Shown here: in pieces, positions 1 to 8,490 of the stretch
How positions within the stretch are numbered: position 1 is the stretch's first letter
Layout of the letters: each line of letters begins with the position of its first letter
Assembly: GCA_003427395.1 (NCBI GenBank)
Contig: BFEA01000072.1
Span: 3,316,474-3,336,822 of the forward strand
Source: Chara braunii
Lineage: Eukaryota > Streptophyta > Charophyceae > Charales > Characeae
DNA: 20,349 bases
Direction of reading: 5' to 3'
Translations under genes and position numbers: made by a program
The notes under the pieces: model-generated
Told to the model about the DNA's origin: nothing
What the model saw: only the letters and a program-made list of their open reading frames with translations
The model's database searches: none

Positions 1-382
1 CATTGGTGTTGACATCATCACTCGCTGGTCGTCAAGTTGTCTGGTTGCTTTCATGCTGTAGTTGTAGTGATAGACTGTAGAGTAGGTAGGGCGCCAGGCG
101 CCATTCAAGAGAGAGAGCTACATTGGGTTATGCTGTTGGTGTTGCCCGATTGGGCTTGGACATTGACTCACGATTCTTCTGTATCGTTCTCAAATGGATG
201 GTTACTCGGTTCCATTGTGCTATCTGCTCTTGCTTTGACTACTTGGACTTCAGTGTGATTTTGCAATCTGGATTTCTGTGCTTCGTCCACATTCATGTTC
301 CTTGCATCTTTCTCTTTCTTATTGTTTTCTTATTTTGTTTGTTCTTTTTCTCCGGGAATATATCATCGTTGGCCTATATAAT
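1..382. other. No gene seen
   Basis: Short overlapping open frames occur here, but they have no recognisable domain and share the bases in conflicting frames. The sequence becomes increasingly pyrimidine-rich toward its right end. I see no RNA gene or element boundary. Confidence 0.5.
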
Positions 383-437
383 CTCCTATCTCCCATCTTC
401 TTCTCCTTCTCCTTCTGCTTCTCCTCCTCTTCCACCT
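383..437. repeat. Polypyrimidine tract, CTT/CTCCTT-type
   Basis: Almost uninterrupted run of C and T built from imperfect TTCTCC and CTCCTCC units. Open frames crossing it are rich in Ser/Pro/Leu on one strand and Arg on the other, as expected from a simple repeat rather than a gene. Confidence 0.75.
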
Positions 438-471
438 CGGTGGGAGTCCTTGCCCCTCGTCATTTTTGTTC

Positions 472-484
472 GGGGGGGGGGGGG
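472..484. repeat. Poly-G run, 13 G
   Basis: Thirteen consecutive G. Homopolymers of this length are often miscounted in assemblies, so reading frames across it should not be trusted. Confidence 0.85.
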
Positions 485-776
485 TTGTTAAAGCGAAGAA
501 GAAAAACCCCTGCGGCAGCTGCAGTGGGGGCCTTAATGAAATAATAATAATGAAACTACAGATCAATCAGAAGGAAAGTAGATAACCATGATCATGTGAT
601 GTGTTAGGAAATCATAATAATGAGAATCGAAAAAGGAAGGAGCGATTGACGAGGTGGGAGGGAGGGGAGAAGAAAAGGCAGATTCACAATTGACCACGGA
701 TTTTGTGCAAGGCACCAGCTTTGTGGTTTCTTTCACTAAGTTACTCCACCCACTAAGGTGTGCAGGGAGAACACAC
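485..776. other. No gene seen
   Basis: Purine-rich sequence with AATAATAAT stretches (about 539-551 and 613-620). No convincing coding frame on either strand. Confidence 0.45.
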
Positions 777-860
777 AGTCGGTGAAAGTCCGACAAAACA
801 GTCTGTCTGACGAAAAATTCTGGTTCAGTCATGCTTTTTTTAGTGTATAGCGAATATGAC

Positions 861-923
<63 letters not shown>

Positions 924-1040
924 ATACACACATTCAACCTCTGATGAGTAGGTGAAAGTTCCCACGGAATGCTATGGCATGGTCATGCTTTTTCTGTGGA
1001 GCTGTGCACAGCGAACGTGACAACAGACACACATACACAT
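777..1040 (+). repeat. Tandem dimer of ~160-170-bp units carrying hammerhead-ribozyme relics
   Basis: Two diverged copies lie head to tail. Shared landmarks in order are AGTCGGTGAAAGT (777) versus AGTAGGTGAAAGT (947), GTCATGCTTTTT (828 versus 982), and an AGCGAA-type stretch leading into GACAACA (858 versus 1019), each followed by CA-rich sequence. The first landmark matches stem-loop II of the intact hammerhead at 17226. Copy 1 keeps stem-loop II and an AAAACAG tail but has lost the CTGATGA core. Copy 2 keeps CTCTGATGAG but has a damaged GAA segment and no stem III partner. Both therefore look inactive. Landmark spacings of 154, 161 and 170 bp show indels between the copies. The duplication is visible directly; descent from a ribozyme element is inferred. 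Confidence 0.6.
861..933. repeat. (CA)n microsatellite
   Basis: Near-perfect CA dinucleotide run, with two TACACA interruptions at its right end. It sits between the two ribozyme-relic units and probably grew from the CA-rich tail of the first unit. Confidence 0.95.
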
Positions 1041-2040
1041 ACGTATGATGACAGTCTACTCTGCACTCATGTACGGCACCCTGACATGTCATGTCCTATT
1101 TGTAGACAGGGGTTGGGGCGGACTTTATCGTGCTGCTCGCGATGCTTGGCTTTCTAGCATCTCTATACCACCTCCAGACCCTGCCCTCCTCTCTCACTAC
1201 CCGAGCACTCATGAACGACGCCGGTGTACAAACCCCTCTGATGAAGCCGTGAGTTTGTGGCCAGCGGCAGAAAAGCGCTTCAGGGATTGCCACGACCGAA
1301 CCTTCCTGCTATGGGTGTCGGGGCGAGATCCCATATTACGCGGATCGGCCTCTGGTGATGCAGTCAGGTCATGTTCTGTTGCATACTAGTGAATACTTCA
1401 AGTATGGGCAGAACCAAAGATCAACCAATATAGGATGAGCATGTATGCAGCGGAAGTCTGAGAAATGGACTGACTCACATAGACTGAACTCGTTCAGATA
1501 TCACTCAACACACAAGCAATCGTGAGATGGTGGGGTCTGAAGCCAATCATAGACGATGCTCAGGCCCCGTACAACCATACACAGATGAAAGGTGGGAGGA
1601 GAGACGATGGAGGTGGGAGGTGTAGGCAGCACCAGATGTCACCGAGATAGAATCCAGTAGGTCACCGATATGGTCACCGACATGATAGTCCAAAATGTCA
1701 TCGAACAAGATCAGAATGTCGTGGACAAGAAGTCACCAATGTCGGAGGTACAGAGTCCTAATGTAACCGGTGTCCAATCTGTGATGCTCCCGAGTACCAA
1801 TCCCAACTATCTCCAAGTCTCGAATCCGGTAAGTATCACAGAAGAAGAGAAGTCTGAAGGAGAAGAGGAAGAAGAAGAGGGAGAAGACGAAGGAGAAGAG
1901 ATGGAGAGGAGAGGTAGGGATGAGGGAAGCTGGCGAGGTGCCTCGGGCCGAACCTGCAGATAGCAAGCTGGCGTCTTGGCGGCGGCGGGAGTCCTACTGC
2001 AGGTCGCTGGAGCTATGGTGCTCCACTGTCTCAGGTAAGC
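1041..2040. other. No convincing gene; purine-rich GAA/GAG tract near 1840-1930
   Basis: The longest plus-strand frames (1045-1389 and 1670-1963) have no recognised domain. The second ends in a Glu-rich stretch produced by the purine tract at 1840-1930. Around 1638-1685 there are imperfect repeats of GTCACCGA(N)ATG. I would not annotate a protein here, although an exon of an unknown gene cannot be excluded. Confidence 0.4.
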
Positions 2041-2076
2041 CCTCCTCGCTCCTCCTCGCTCCTCCTCGCTCCTCCT
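2041..2076. repeat. 10-bp tandem repeat, 3.6 copies (CCTCCTCGCT)
   Basis: Three exact copies of a 10-bp unit plus a partial fourth. The period is not a multiple of three, so this is a non-coding minisatellite. Confidence 0.9.
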
Positions 2077-2238
2077 GGACTGCAGTGCGCTAAACTAGCG
2101 CTGCAGTTCCTAGCGCTGTGCTGAACCGAAATAGCGCAGCGCTCCCCTGACTGCTCCTCGTTCCAACCTACCGAGAACTGGACCGGCCTAAGTACCGTCC
2201 GGCGGCCGGTCGGCCTCGATGCTGGCCTCCTGCGCCGT

Positions 2239-2332
2239 GGGCTGAACCGGCGAAATGACCGTTCAGCCCAGACCGGCGGGCGGCAGCCTCAAGAGAGTGC
2301 CGTCAGGCCCAAACGGTCATGTCGTTTGGGCC
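2239..2332. repeat. Pair of GC-rich hairpins
   Basis: First hairpin: GGGCTGAAC (2239-2247) pairs with GTTCAGCCC (2261-2269) around a short loop. Second hairpin: GGCCCAAACG (2306-2315) pairs perfectly with CGTTTGGGCC (2323-2332) around a 7-nt loop. The flanks (2080-2230, 2340-2400) carry more AGCGC and CCGG-type palindromes. Neither hairpin is followed by a T-run that would suggest a Pol III terminator. Confidence 0.6.
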
Positions 2333-2890
2333 AACCTGGGTCTGCTGGCGCTGAGGCCCAACCGGTGGCCTAACAGGGCCTGCCGGGAGAAAAAGGCCTG
2401 GCCTTGGCAAAGCTGGCCTCGGTACCCCTGAACCGGTATGTCGGGCCTGTGAAGGCCCGTGTGAAGTCGCAGAATGTAACATGTTCACTTTGCAGTGATG
2501 GTGCTGGTGTCTTGCTTTTGCATGCGATCGTTCAAATGGGAGTAAAGATGACACGTCGGTTTGAACCTTGAAGAAAGTATTTCTTTGGGATATAATTGCG
2601 TGGGGTGTCCTGTCTTCTCCATCTTCTGGACTCGCTCCGCCCCCTCTTTTTCCATGAATTTCCATTTCGTGTGGATATTGCACGTGGTCCCTTGTCGATG
2701 GTTTGTTTCTTTGTCTTCCGTCCCGTCGCATGCTTGGTACCCCCCGACTGTCCTTCACTTGTGAATGCCATCTGTGGCTTGCGTCCCGCCTCTTCATTCT
2801 GACATGTGGTGTATTGAAGGGAATTGCACTTCTAAATGGGATTGCACAGAATTTGTCCTTATAGAGTATTTGAATGATACTGATGCTTGT
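2333..2890. other. No gene seen
   Basis: Overlapping frames on both strands, the longest being minus 2303-2797, give proteins without recognisable domains and with biased Pro/Arg/His content. They are treated as non-coding. Confidence 0.4.
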
Positions 2891-3421
2891 AATGATTCGA
2901 TTCCCGGAAGCCTTTCCCTCGTCTTATATGTTGTAAGTATGATTGAAGGTGACGTGGAGTGTGTGTTCGTTTTTGTGTGTTGAACTGTGTTCCCGTTCGT
3001 ACGATGGGCTGCTAGTCCTGGGTTGAACATGCGGGCAGGTTTTGGGCGCTTGTTCACCCAGAACTAACTGCAATTTGTCGAAGTAAGTTGTGCATGTGCT
3101 GTTGGGTACATGATGGGCTTTAACCCTGCCGATATCCTTTATCTCAGATTGTTCGCCGGATGATCTTATACAGAGTTGGTAACAATTCGATTGTTGTCTT
3201 CTCGGAGGCCTCGCCGTCATCTTATATTTTGTTAAGTATGGTTGAGGGAGGCAGGGAGCTTGCGCTTGTTTTTGTGTGTTTCATTTCGTTTTGTACGATG
3301 GGCAGCTAGTCCCGGGTTGAACGTGCTGACAGGTTTTGGTCGCTCGCTCGCTCGCCCGGAACTAAATTAATTCCTCCAAAAAGTCAGTTGTGCGATATGC
3401 TTTTTGGTACATGATGGGCCT
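2891..3421. repeat. Imperfect direct duplication, unit ~300 bp
   Basis: About 2891-3121 recurs at about 3183-3421 in the same orientation. Matching landmarks in order are CTTATAT (2923/3221), TAAGTATG, TTTTTGTGTGTT, TACGATGGGC with GCTAGTCC, GGGTTGAAC, and GGTACATGATGGGC (3105/3405). The offset is 298-300 bp. The copies are clearly diverged, so the duplication is old. No protein-coding frame is shared. Confidence 0.75.
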
Positions 3422-4018
3422 AAAACATCGCTCCTTGATAGGATGAACATTCGTCCTGAGCAAACGAGTCTCTCTCCTGCATATAGGATCCAGTCCCTTA
3501 AAGATCTACGCGCAAACAGAAGATTGCGTTTCGTGCGCGGCGGACGGATTCTATACAAAGGAGTGACGCGGATACATCAGGCTGCTTTGCTTTCTCCCTC
3601 ACCTCTTGCCTATACATACGTGGAAGCACAGATGACCCCTGACCACCCAGGGGCGTGAGGTGGAATTATATGACGTATGTACACACACCGATGTTACGAA
3701 GCGGGTCCAGTCCTTGTCGAATCTTGCCGAGTTTTTCTTTTCCACTCTTCTTGGTTCCTTTTTCTTTGAGTTTCCCCCGGACGAGGCACCGTTGACAGGC
3801 AAAGCAATTACTCAAGGAATGCTTGCGTTTTGGCTATGGTATGCACGAATGAGGACGACGACACCCCACGTACACCCTGGAGACTCCTAGTACGGGAATT
3901 GGCCAGAGATACCCTGTGACTGCCCGAACTGTTATATGGAGGTTGCGCCGATGGATTATTTCGGAGCTTGTCTGATGTTGCGAGTCCCGTGTCATCACAC
4001 GTTACATCTTTTTCATAC

Positions 4019-4020
<2 letters not shown>
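3422..4020. other. No convincing gene
   Basis: Small frames at 3404-3658 (+) and 3660-3890 (+) have no recognised domain. Nothing resembling an RNA gene is seen. Confidence 0.4.
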
Positions 4021-4095
<75 letters not shown>

Positions 4096-4127
4096 ACACA
4101 CACACACATGTACACACGCAAACACAG
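4021..4127. repeat. (CA)n microsatellite
   Basis: About 45 CA units with TACACA interruptions toward the right end. Thr-His and Cys-Val repeat peptides encoded across it are artefacts of the repeat. Confidence 0.95.
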
Positions 4128-4264
4128 TGGAATGGGATTGCTCACCCACAAGGATGCTCGCAAGGAGCGAGATTGGTATGCTCCGTCCAGGTTCTTGTGG
4201 GACTCGTAGTGCGGCCATGGTGGAGAAAACGCATCACAAACTGAAGCAGATAGCAAAACGATTG

Positions 4265-4386
4265 GACGATGATGAAGACGATGATGAAGACGATGATGAC
4301 GACGATGATGATGATGATGACGACGATGATGATGACGAGGAGGAGGAGGAGGAGGAGGAGGAGGAGGAGGAGGAGGAGGAGGGAGG
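4265..4386. repeat. (GAY)n followed by (GAG)n trinucleotide tract
   Basis: About 24 GAC/GAT/GAA triplets pass directly into about 15 GAG/GGA triplets. The plus frame reads as poly-Asp then poly-Glu after a short leader beginning at the ATG at 4218 and closes shortly after the tract. A real acidic protein is possible but the leader is too short to recognise. The simplest reading is an expanded microsatellite. Confidence 0.8.
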
Positions 4387-4939
4387 GAATCGCCAGTGCC
4401 ACTGGTAGGGAAGGCCTTGAAAAAGGTTTGAGGCCACTCTGAAAATTTTATTCGCTTTACCATGATGACACATGTTTGGACGTTTGATTTTGTCTGAAGG
4501 TTCGTGTCACTTTGTTAATGTAGGTGTCACATCAAATATTTCCCGTATGCCCATTACTTTTCTGACGTCAGAATGATTTCTTGGTCATTGGGCCAATACG
4601 GTGACTCTGATGCAGGTAAGAATAGTAGTAGCAGATAAACTTGAGCGGACAACAGTGCATAACCAGCAATGTGTTTGCTTAACCTGATCAGCTTGTCTGT
4701 GTTTTTTTCTGCGGCACATGGTATGGTACCCCCATTGTGCAAGTATTGCACAAACCACGGACCCACCACAGAGCCTAGCAGAGAGGGATGTAACAGAGAC
4801 GTACCATGCATGCATGGATTTTCCACGTAAATAGCATTGGTGTAGTATGGACGCACCTTGGTGCATGGAGGGATGTGCTGTGGTGCGTGCTCATGCATGG
4901 ACGTACTGTGGAGATAGGATGGACGTAGTAGAGCCATGG
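4387..4939. other. No gene seen; loose CATG-rich repeats from about 4800
   Basis: Unremarkable sequence up to 4800. After that GCATGG and CATGCATG motifs accumulate and grade into the ordered minisatellite that follows. Confidence 0.45.
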
Positions 4940-5042
4940 ATGTACCATGGACGTAATAGGCATGCACGTACCATGGACATACCATGCATGTACCATGCAC
5001 ATACCATGCACATACCATGGATGCGCCATGGACGTGCCATAG
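4940..5042. repeat. 11-bp minisatellite, consensus AYRTACCATGS
   Basis: Units begin at 4940, 4966, 4977, 4988, 4999, 5010, 5021 and 5032. The last seven are contiguous at exactly 11 bp. Several units contain the NcoI palindrome CCATGG. Because 11 is not a multiple of three, the minus-strand frame cycles through three phases and gives a quasi-periodic Trp-Tyr-Val-His-Gly peptide. That explains the long minus frame here without any gene. Confidence 0.85.
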
Positions 5043-6016
5043 TGCATGCATGAAGGTACTACATTGTGTGCATGGGTGTACACCCGTGCATGTATGATGA
5101 TCAAGTTCATCGCATGAGAATATACAACAGGATGGCATATATCCGGCAATGTCATGCAGTACATCTCACAGCATGTTTACTTACTGAAGTATGCCTCAGA
5201 TTCCCATGATTTGCCGGACACAATCATATGGTTCTTCGTCCTTTTTCTTTCGGGCATGGGATGGATATGCATAAATGCCGAGATCAGATTGCACAACTGA
5301 TGTGTTGAATTGGCTTCGTGTTAAACAGGGTGTGCATGGCTGCTGGACTATTGCCCTTGGTCATCCAGAAGGGGACTTTTTTTGGGGGGGGGAGAGGACA
5401 TATGTCGTTGTAGTGCGGGGGTGTTGTGTGCAGCAGCTGCGTTGTTCCGCTCGCTGCGGTCAGAAAGCTGCAACCTCTCGTTCGACGTGAAGGCACATAG
5501 ATCTCTACTGCAGCTCCAGCCTTGTGTCAGTAACTTATTTAAGGTGCATACCCTCCGCTGTGGGTGTGTGGGCCATCAAGGTGATCACTTGAATGTGCAG
5601 GCACATCTGCTGCCGCTGCCAAGTGGCAGGCCCGTTTCTTGTCGTAGCTGGGGGAGAGAAGGGGGAACAAGTTGACTACGTCTGGCTGGATTGTTCTGGC
5701 TTGTGGAAGTCTGCAAGTTTGTTGTGACTATTTGCAGTCCAAAGGACAAGGTTTCGGCACGTATGCAACTTCCCTATAAGGCGCACGGCAAATGCAATGC
5801 ATGCTTGATCAAGGCATGGTGGATGACAGAAGTAACTGTATCTGAAGAGGTTATGGGTTCAATTCCAAGCGATGGAGCTTTGATAATGTAAGGGACTCGA
5901 GGAATGTGATGGTCGACGTTGCCCCATTCCTTCTTTGAGGTGTGTAAGTGCATATAACTGACAAAAAGGAACCCTGTGTTGAAAGAGCGCGAATAGCAAC
6001 CACAGCGTGTGCAATC
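5043..6016. other. No convincing gene; upstream flank of the transporter
   Basis: Contains a 9-G run at 5384-5392 and small frames with no recognised domain. This interval should hold the transporter's promoter and 5' UTR, but I see no clear TATA box at a fixed distance and cannot place a transcription start. Confidence 0.4.
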
Positions 6017-6044
6017 GGTCGGTCGGTCGGTCGGTCGGTCGGTC
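6017..6044. repeat. (GGTC)7 microsatellite
   Basis: Seven exact GGTC units, about 95 bp upstream of the preferred transporter start. In the transporter's frame it reads as Arg-Ser-Val-Gly repeats, an argument that the in-frame sequence before 6140 is 5' UTR rather than protein. Confidence 0.95.
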
Positions 6045-6139
6045 ATTCGCAGACGTGCTGCAGGGCTGGCTGCATGGGCTCCCTTCGTGATCATCAACTC
6101 ACTCTTACGCGGAGATACCGGGCACTCTGGGCTGGCGGA

Positions 6140-7405
6140 ATGGAGAACAACCCTTTGATCGTGCACGCGGCTCTCATTCTGGTTCAGATAGGATACAGCA
6201 GCTATCATGTGGTTGCCAAGTTGGCGCTTGCGGGAGGAGTCAGCCAAATTGTTTTCTGCACCTACCGTGATCTCGTGGCCTTGATGGCGTTGGCGCCGGC
6301 TGCATACTTGATTGATCGCGAAAAGCGTTTGCCGTTGAATCGCAGCCTGATTCTTTCCTTCATTCTTCTGGGAGTGACCGGGGTTTTTGGCAATCAGCTT
6401 CTTTTCATGTTTGGGCTCAACTATACGTCGCCGGCGTATGCAGGGGCCCTGCAACCGTCAATTCCAGTCTTCACTTTTGTCCTGGCAGTCGCACTCAAGA
6501 CAGAGACCGTGGACCTGGGGCGCTGGGATGGATTTGCGAAATTTCTCGGGGTGGTTGTGTGTGCAAGTGGAGCTGTGACTATCGCAATATACAAGGGGGC
6601 ACCTATACTTGGAGATGGATTCTCTGATATCTCAACTAGTCTTCATGTGGATAAAGGCTCACCGCGACTTGAGGGTATATTCTTACTTCTCGGATATTTG
6701 GGAATCGATGTCTGGCATATGGGCATCCTCTGCCTGATTGGTAATTGCATATGTTTTTCAGTCTACCTTGCATTACAGTCTCGACTGCTGGTGAAGTACC
6801 CCGCCGCCACATCTATGACGGCATTCTCTTACCTCTTTGGGGCTGCCTTGATGATCTTCACAGGCATCATTTCCGTGCCGGACATGGCGGAATGGGTGCT
6901 TGATTCGCAGGAGCTTGCCGCCGTGCTCTTCGCAGGAATCGTTCCATCAGCATTGAATTATGGACTCATCACATGGTGCAACAAGCATGTTGGCCCAGCA
7001 GTCGTGGCATCATACCTGCCGATCCAACCCCTTGCTTCCACATTGCTGACGTATGTATTCCTGGGGTCGACTGTTTACTTTGGAAGCCTGCTTGGGGGTG
7101 CGCTCATTTTGACAGGTCTGTACATGGTAGTCTGGGGAAAAAATGAGAGCAATCGTATCGAACAGCCTGTGTACAAGAAGTTCTCAAGTCGCCGGCAAGG
7201 AAAACACTCAATGCTGGGAAAGAATGAATCGAGCGACGATGATGACGGCGATGCTGGCTTGGAAAGTGGACCAGGTGAGGATCTTCTCGGTATTGGGGGA
7301 CAACATTTCAGTGGCATGACATCGACGAAGTTATACTCACAATCAATGGGAGTGATCTCCACAGCATCTGGCTTGCCATTGTCCGTGCCAAAGAACTACA
7401 AGTAA
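6140..7405 (+). CDS. WAT1-related EamA/DMT-superfamily membrane transporter, single exon
   Basis: Encodes 421 residues with about ten hydrophobic helices (near residues 8-30, 36-58, 70-94, 98-120, 132-152, 193-217, 222-246, 257-281, 287-310, 314-333). This is the two-EamA-repeat layout of plant drug/metabolite transporters. Family hallmarks include GVFGNQLLFMFGL (81-93), QPSIPVFTF (105-113), WHMGILCLIGNC (192-203), ALNYGLITW (271-279), QPL (296-298) and LGGALILTGLYMVVWGK (318-334). Residues 335-421 form a hydrophilic tail with an acidic Ser-Asp cluster (364-369), typical of a cytosolic end. WAT1 itself moves auxin across the tonoplast; the substrate of this relative is unknown. From memory it is closest to the Arabidopsis At5g45370/At4g19185 group, which should be checked by alignment. 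I chose the ATG at 6140 because homology begins there and its context is good (G at -3, G at +4). The frame stays open upstream to an ATG at 5948 but runs through the GGTC repeat. No intron is seen, whereas land-plant WAT1 genes usually have several. An upstream 5' exon joined near 6050-6070 remains possible. Confidence 0.92.
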   Translation: MENNPLIVHAALILVQIGYSSYHVVAKLALAGGVSQIVFCTYRDLVALMALAPAAYLIDREKRLPLNRSLILSFILLGVTGVFGNQLLFMFGLNYTSPAYAGALQPSIPVFTFVLAVALKTETVDLGRWDGFAKFLGVVVCASGAVTIAIYKGAPILGDGFSDISTSLHVDKGSPRLEGIFLLLGYLGIDVWHMGILCLIGNCICFSVYLALQSRLLVKYPAATSMTAFSYLFGAALMIFTGIISVPDMAEWVLDSQELAAVLFAGIVPSALNYGLITWCNKHVGPAVVASYLPIQPLASTLLTYVFLGSTVYFGSLLGGALILTGLYMVVWGKNESNRIEQPVYKKFSSRRQGKHSMLGKNESSDDDDGDAGLESGPGEDLLGIGGQHFSGMTSTKLYSQSMGVISTASGLPLSVPKNYK

Positions 7406-7500
7406 GAGCTGCAAGCATCTTCCCCTGCACGTTTGTTACCTCACCTTTTGTGTTTCTTCGTGCCAAAGGCGCACAGCACGCGGGAGGTAAACGGAAAGCT
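7406..7500 (+). other. Probable 3' UTR start of the transporter
   Basis: Follows the TAA stop. No AATAAA is visible within the first few hundred bases, so the polyadenylation site is not placed. The tandem repeats begin at about 7501. Confidence 0.35.
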
Positions 7501-7846
7501 TCTAATGGATCAGCAAATGCAGAAGGTTGGACTATGGAGACGTGGTCTCTGCGGCTGCTGCTACCTTGTTAGGTTAGCTCAGTGCACAGCACCAGCAGTT
7601 AATCCATGACCCAGAGTGCATCGAGTTTTTAATGGATTTATGGATCAACAAATGCAGAATCGAGTTTTTAATGGATTTATGGATCAACAAATGCAGAATC
7701 GAGTTGTTAATGGATTTATGGATCAACAAATGCAGAAGGTTGGACTATGGAGGCGTGCTGCTACCTTGTTAGGTTAAAACTCAAATCTCGAAAGCTCAGT
7801 GCACAGCACCAGCAGTTAATCCATGACCCAGAGTGCATCGAGTTTC
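7501..7846. repeat. Nested tandem duplication: three 39-bp units inside a ~100-bp duplication
   Basis: Three near-identical 39-bp units (7621-7659, 7660-7698, 7699-7737; one T-to-G change in the third) carry TCGAGTTTTTAATGG and GGATCAACAAATGCAG. They are flanked on both sides by copies of a larger segment (about 7505-7620 and 7719-7837) sharing GGTTGGACTATGGAG, CTGCTACCTTGTTAGG and GCTCAGTGCACAGCACCAGC. The right copy has a deletion near GGTCTCTGCGG and a ~19-bp insertion after TAGGTTA. High identity implies a recent origin. It lies just downstream of the transporter and may fall within its 3' UTR. Confidence 0.9.
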
Positions 7847-8490
7847 TTTTGGATTTACCGACACAATGAACTGACGGTCTTGATGGATCACTGTAGCCTA
7901 GTCCATACCCCCAGAGTCTGGATGAGCCTACTAGGACTGGAGAGAGGGCATTGCCCAAAGAAGAGAGCACTTTCTGTGTTTGGCTACATGGACCCAAAAG
8001 CCCGAAGAAGAAGAGTCTTGTTCAGCTACATACAGTGCAGAAAAAAGTCTTGGCCGCAGTGGTATGCATGCATGCAACGAGGGCAGGATTTCTAAACTTT
8101 GTTTTTTCAACTCTTTCACGAATTGACTTCAAACATTCACGTACTGCAATTGCAGACAAGCTTCTAGTGCAGTCAATCTCTGTTCCCCAAATAGTGGGGG
8201 CGAGGGCGAAATTGGGCATCAGTGCTGCTAGGTGCTTTGATTGAAGGTCAGGTGCAGACTGATGGTACTGGTAGTAGATTGGTGTGCTGCTTGTAACGAA
8301 TGTGCCCGCATCTGAAACATGATGCACATCTGGCAACAAACCTCTATGGTCGTACCCTTTCTGGTCCAGTAGTTGCCACTACACTTGCCTCGCTCAATTG
8401 GGATGCTCTTGATGATGATGTGGAGCGCAGTTTAAGGCCTGAACATGTGCTGCGTCTTCGGTTGGTAGTTGGCTATGCTGAATGCTATGA
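7847..8490. other. No convincing gene
   Basis: Overlapping frames on both strands (for example 7951-8244 plus and 8022-8339 minus) have no recognised domain. A short weak direct similarity around AAGAAGAG and GGCTACAT/CAGCTACAT (7959-8030) suggests another old local duplication. Confidence 0.4.

Noticed and set aside
563-937. Minus-strand frame of 124 codons
   Set aside because: Its N-terminal third is a Cys-Val repeat from the CA tract and the rest covers the ribozyme-relic repeat; no domain.
1230-1275. CTGATGA at 1237 as another hammerhead
   Set aside because: AGCC and GGCC could pair as stem II, but no GAAA follows and no stem III partner is present.
2303-2797. 164-codon minus-strand frame as a gene
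   Set aside because: No recognisable domain, Pro/Arg/His-rich composition, and it covers the GC hairpin region.
3808-4463. Long frames on both strands over 3808-4463
   Set aside because: All lengths come from the CA and GAY/GAG microsatellites; peptides are homopolymeric.
4554-5164. 194- and 129-codon minus-strand frames rich in WYVHG
   Set aside because: The 11-bp minisatellite lacks stops in this orientation and creates the repeated peptide in rotating frames.
5800-5890. GGTTCAATTCC near 5850 as a Pol III box B of a tRNA or SINE
   Set aside because: The T-arm has mismatches, no box A is found at the right distance and no cloverleaf forms.
5774-6454. 226-codon minus-strand frame
   Set aside because: Largely antisense to the transporter gene and its leader; no domain of its own.
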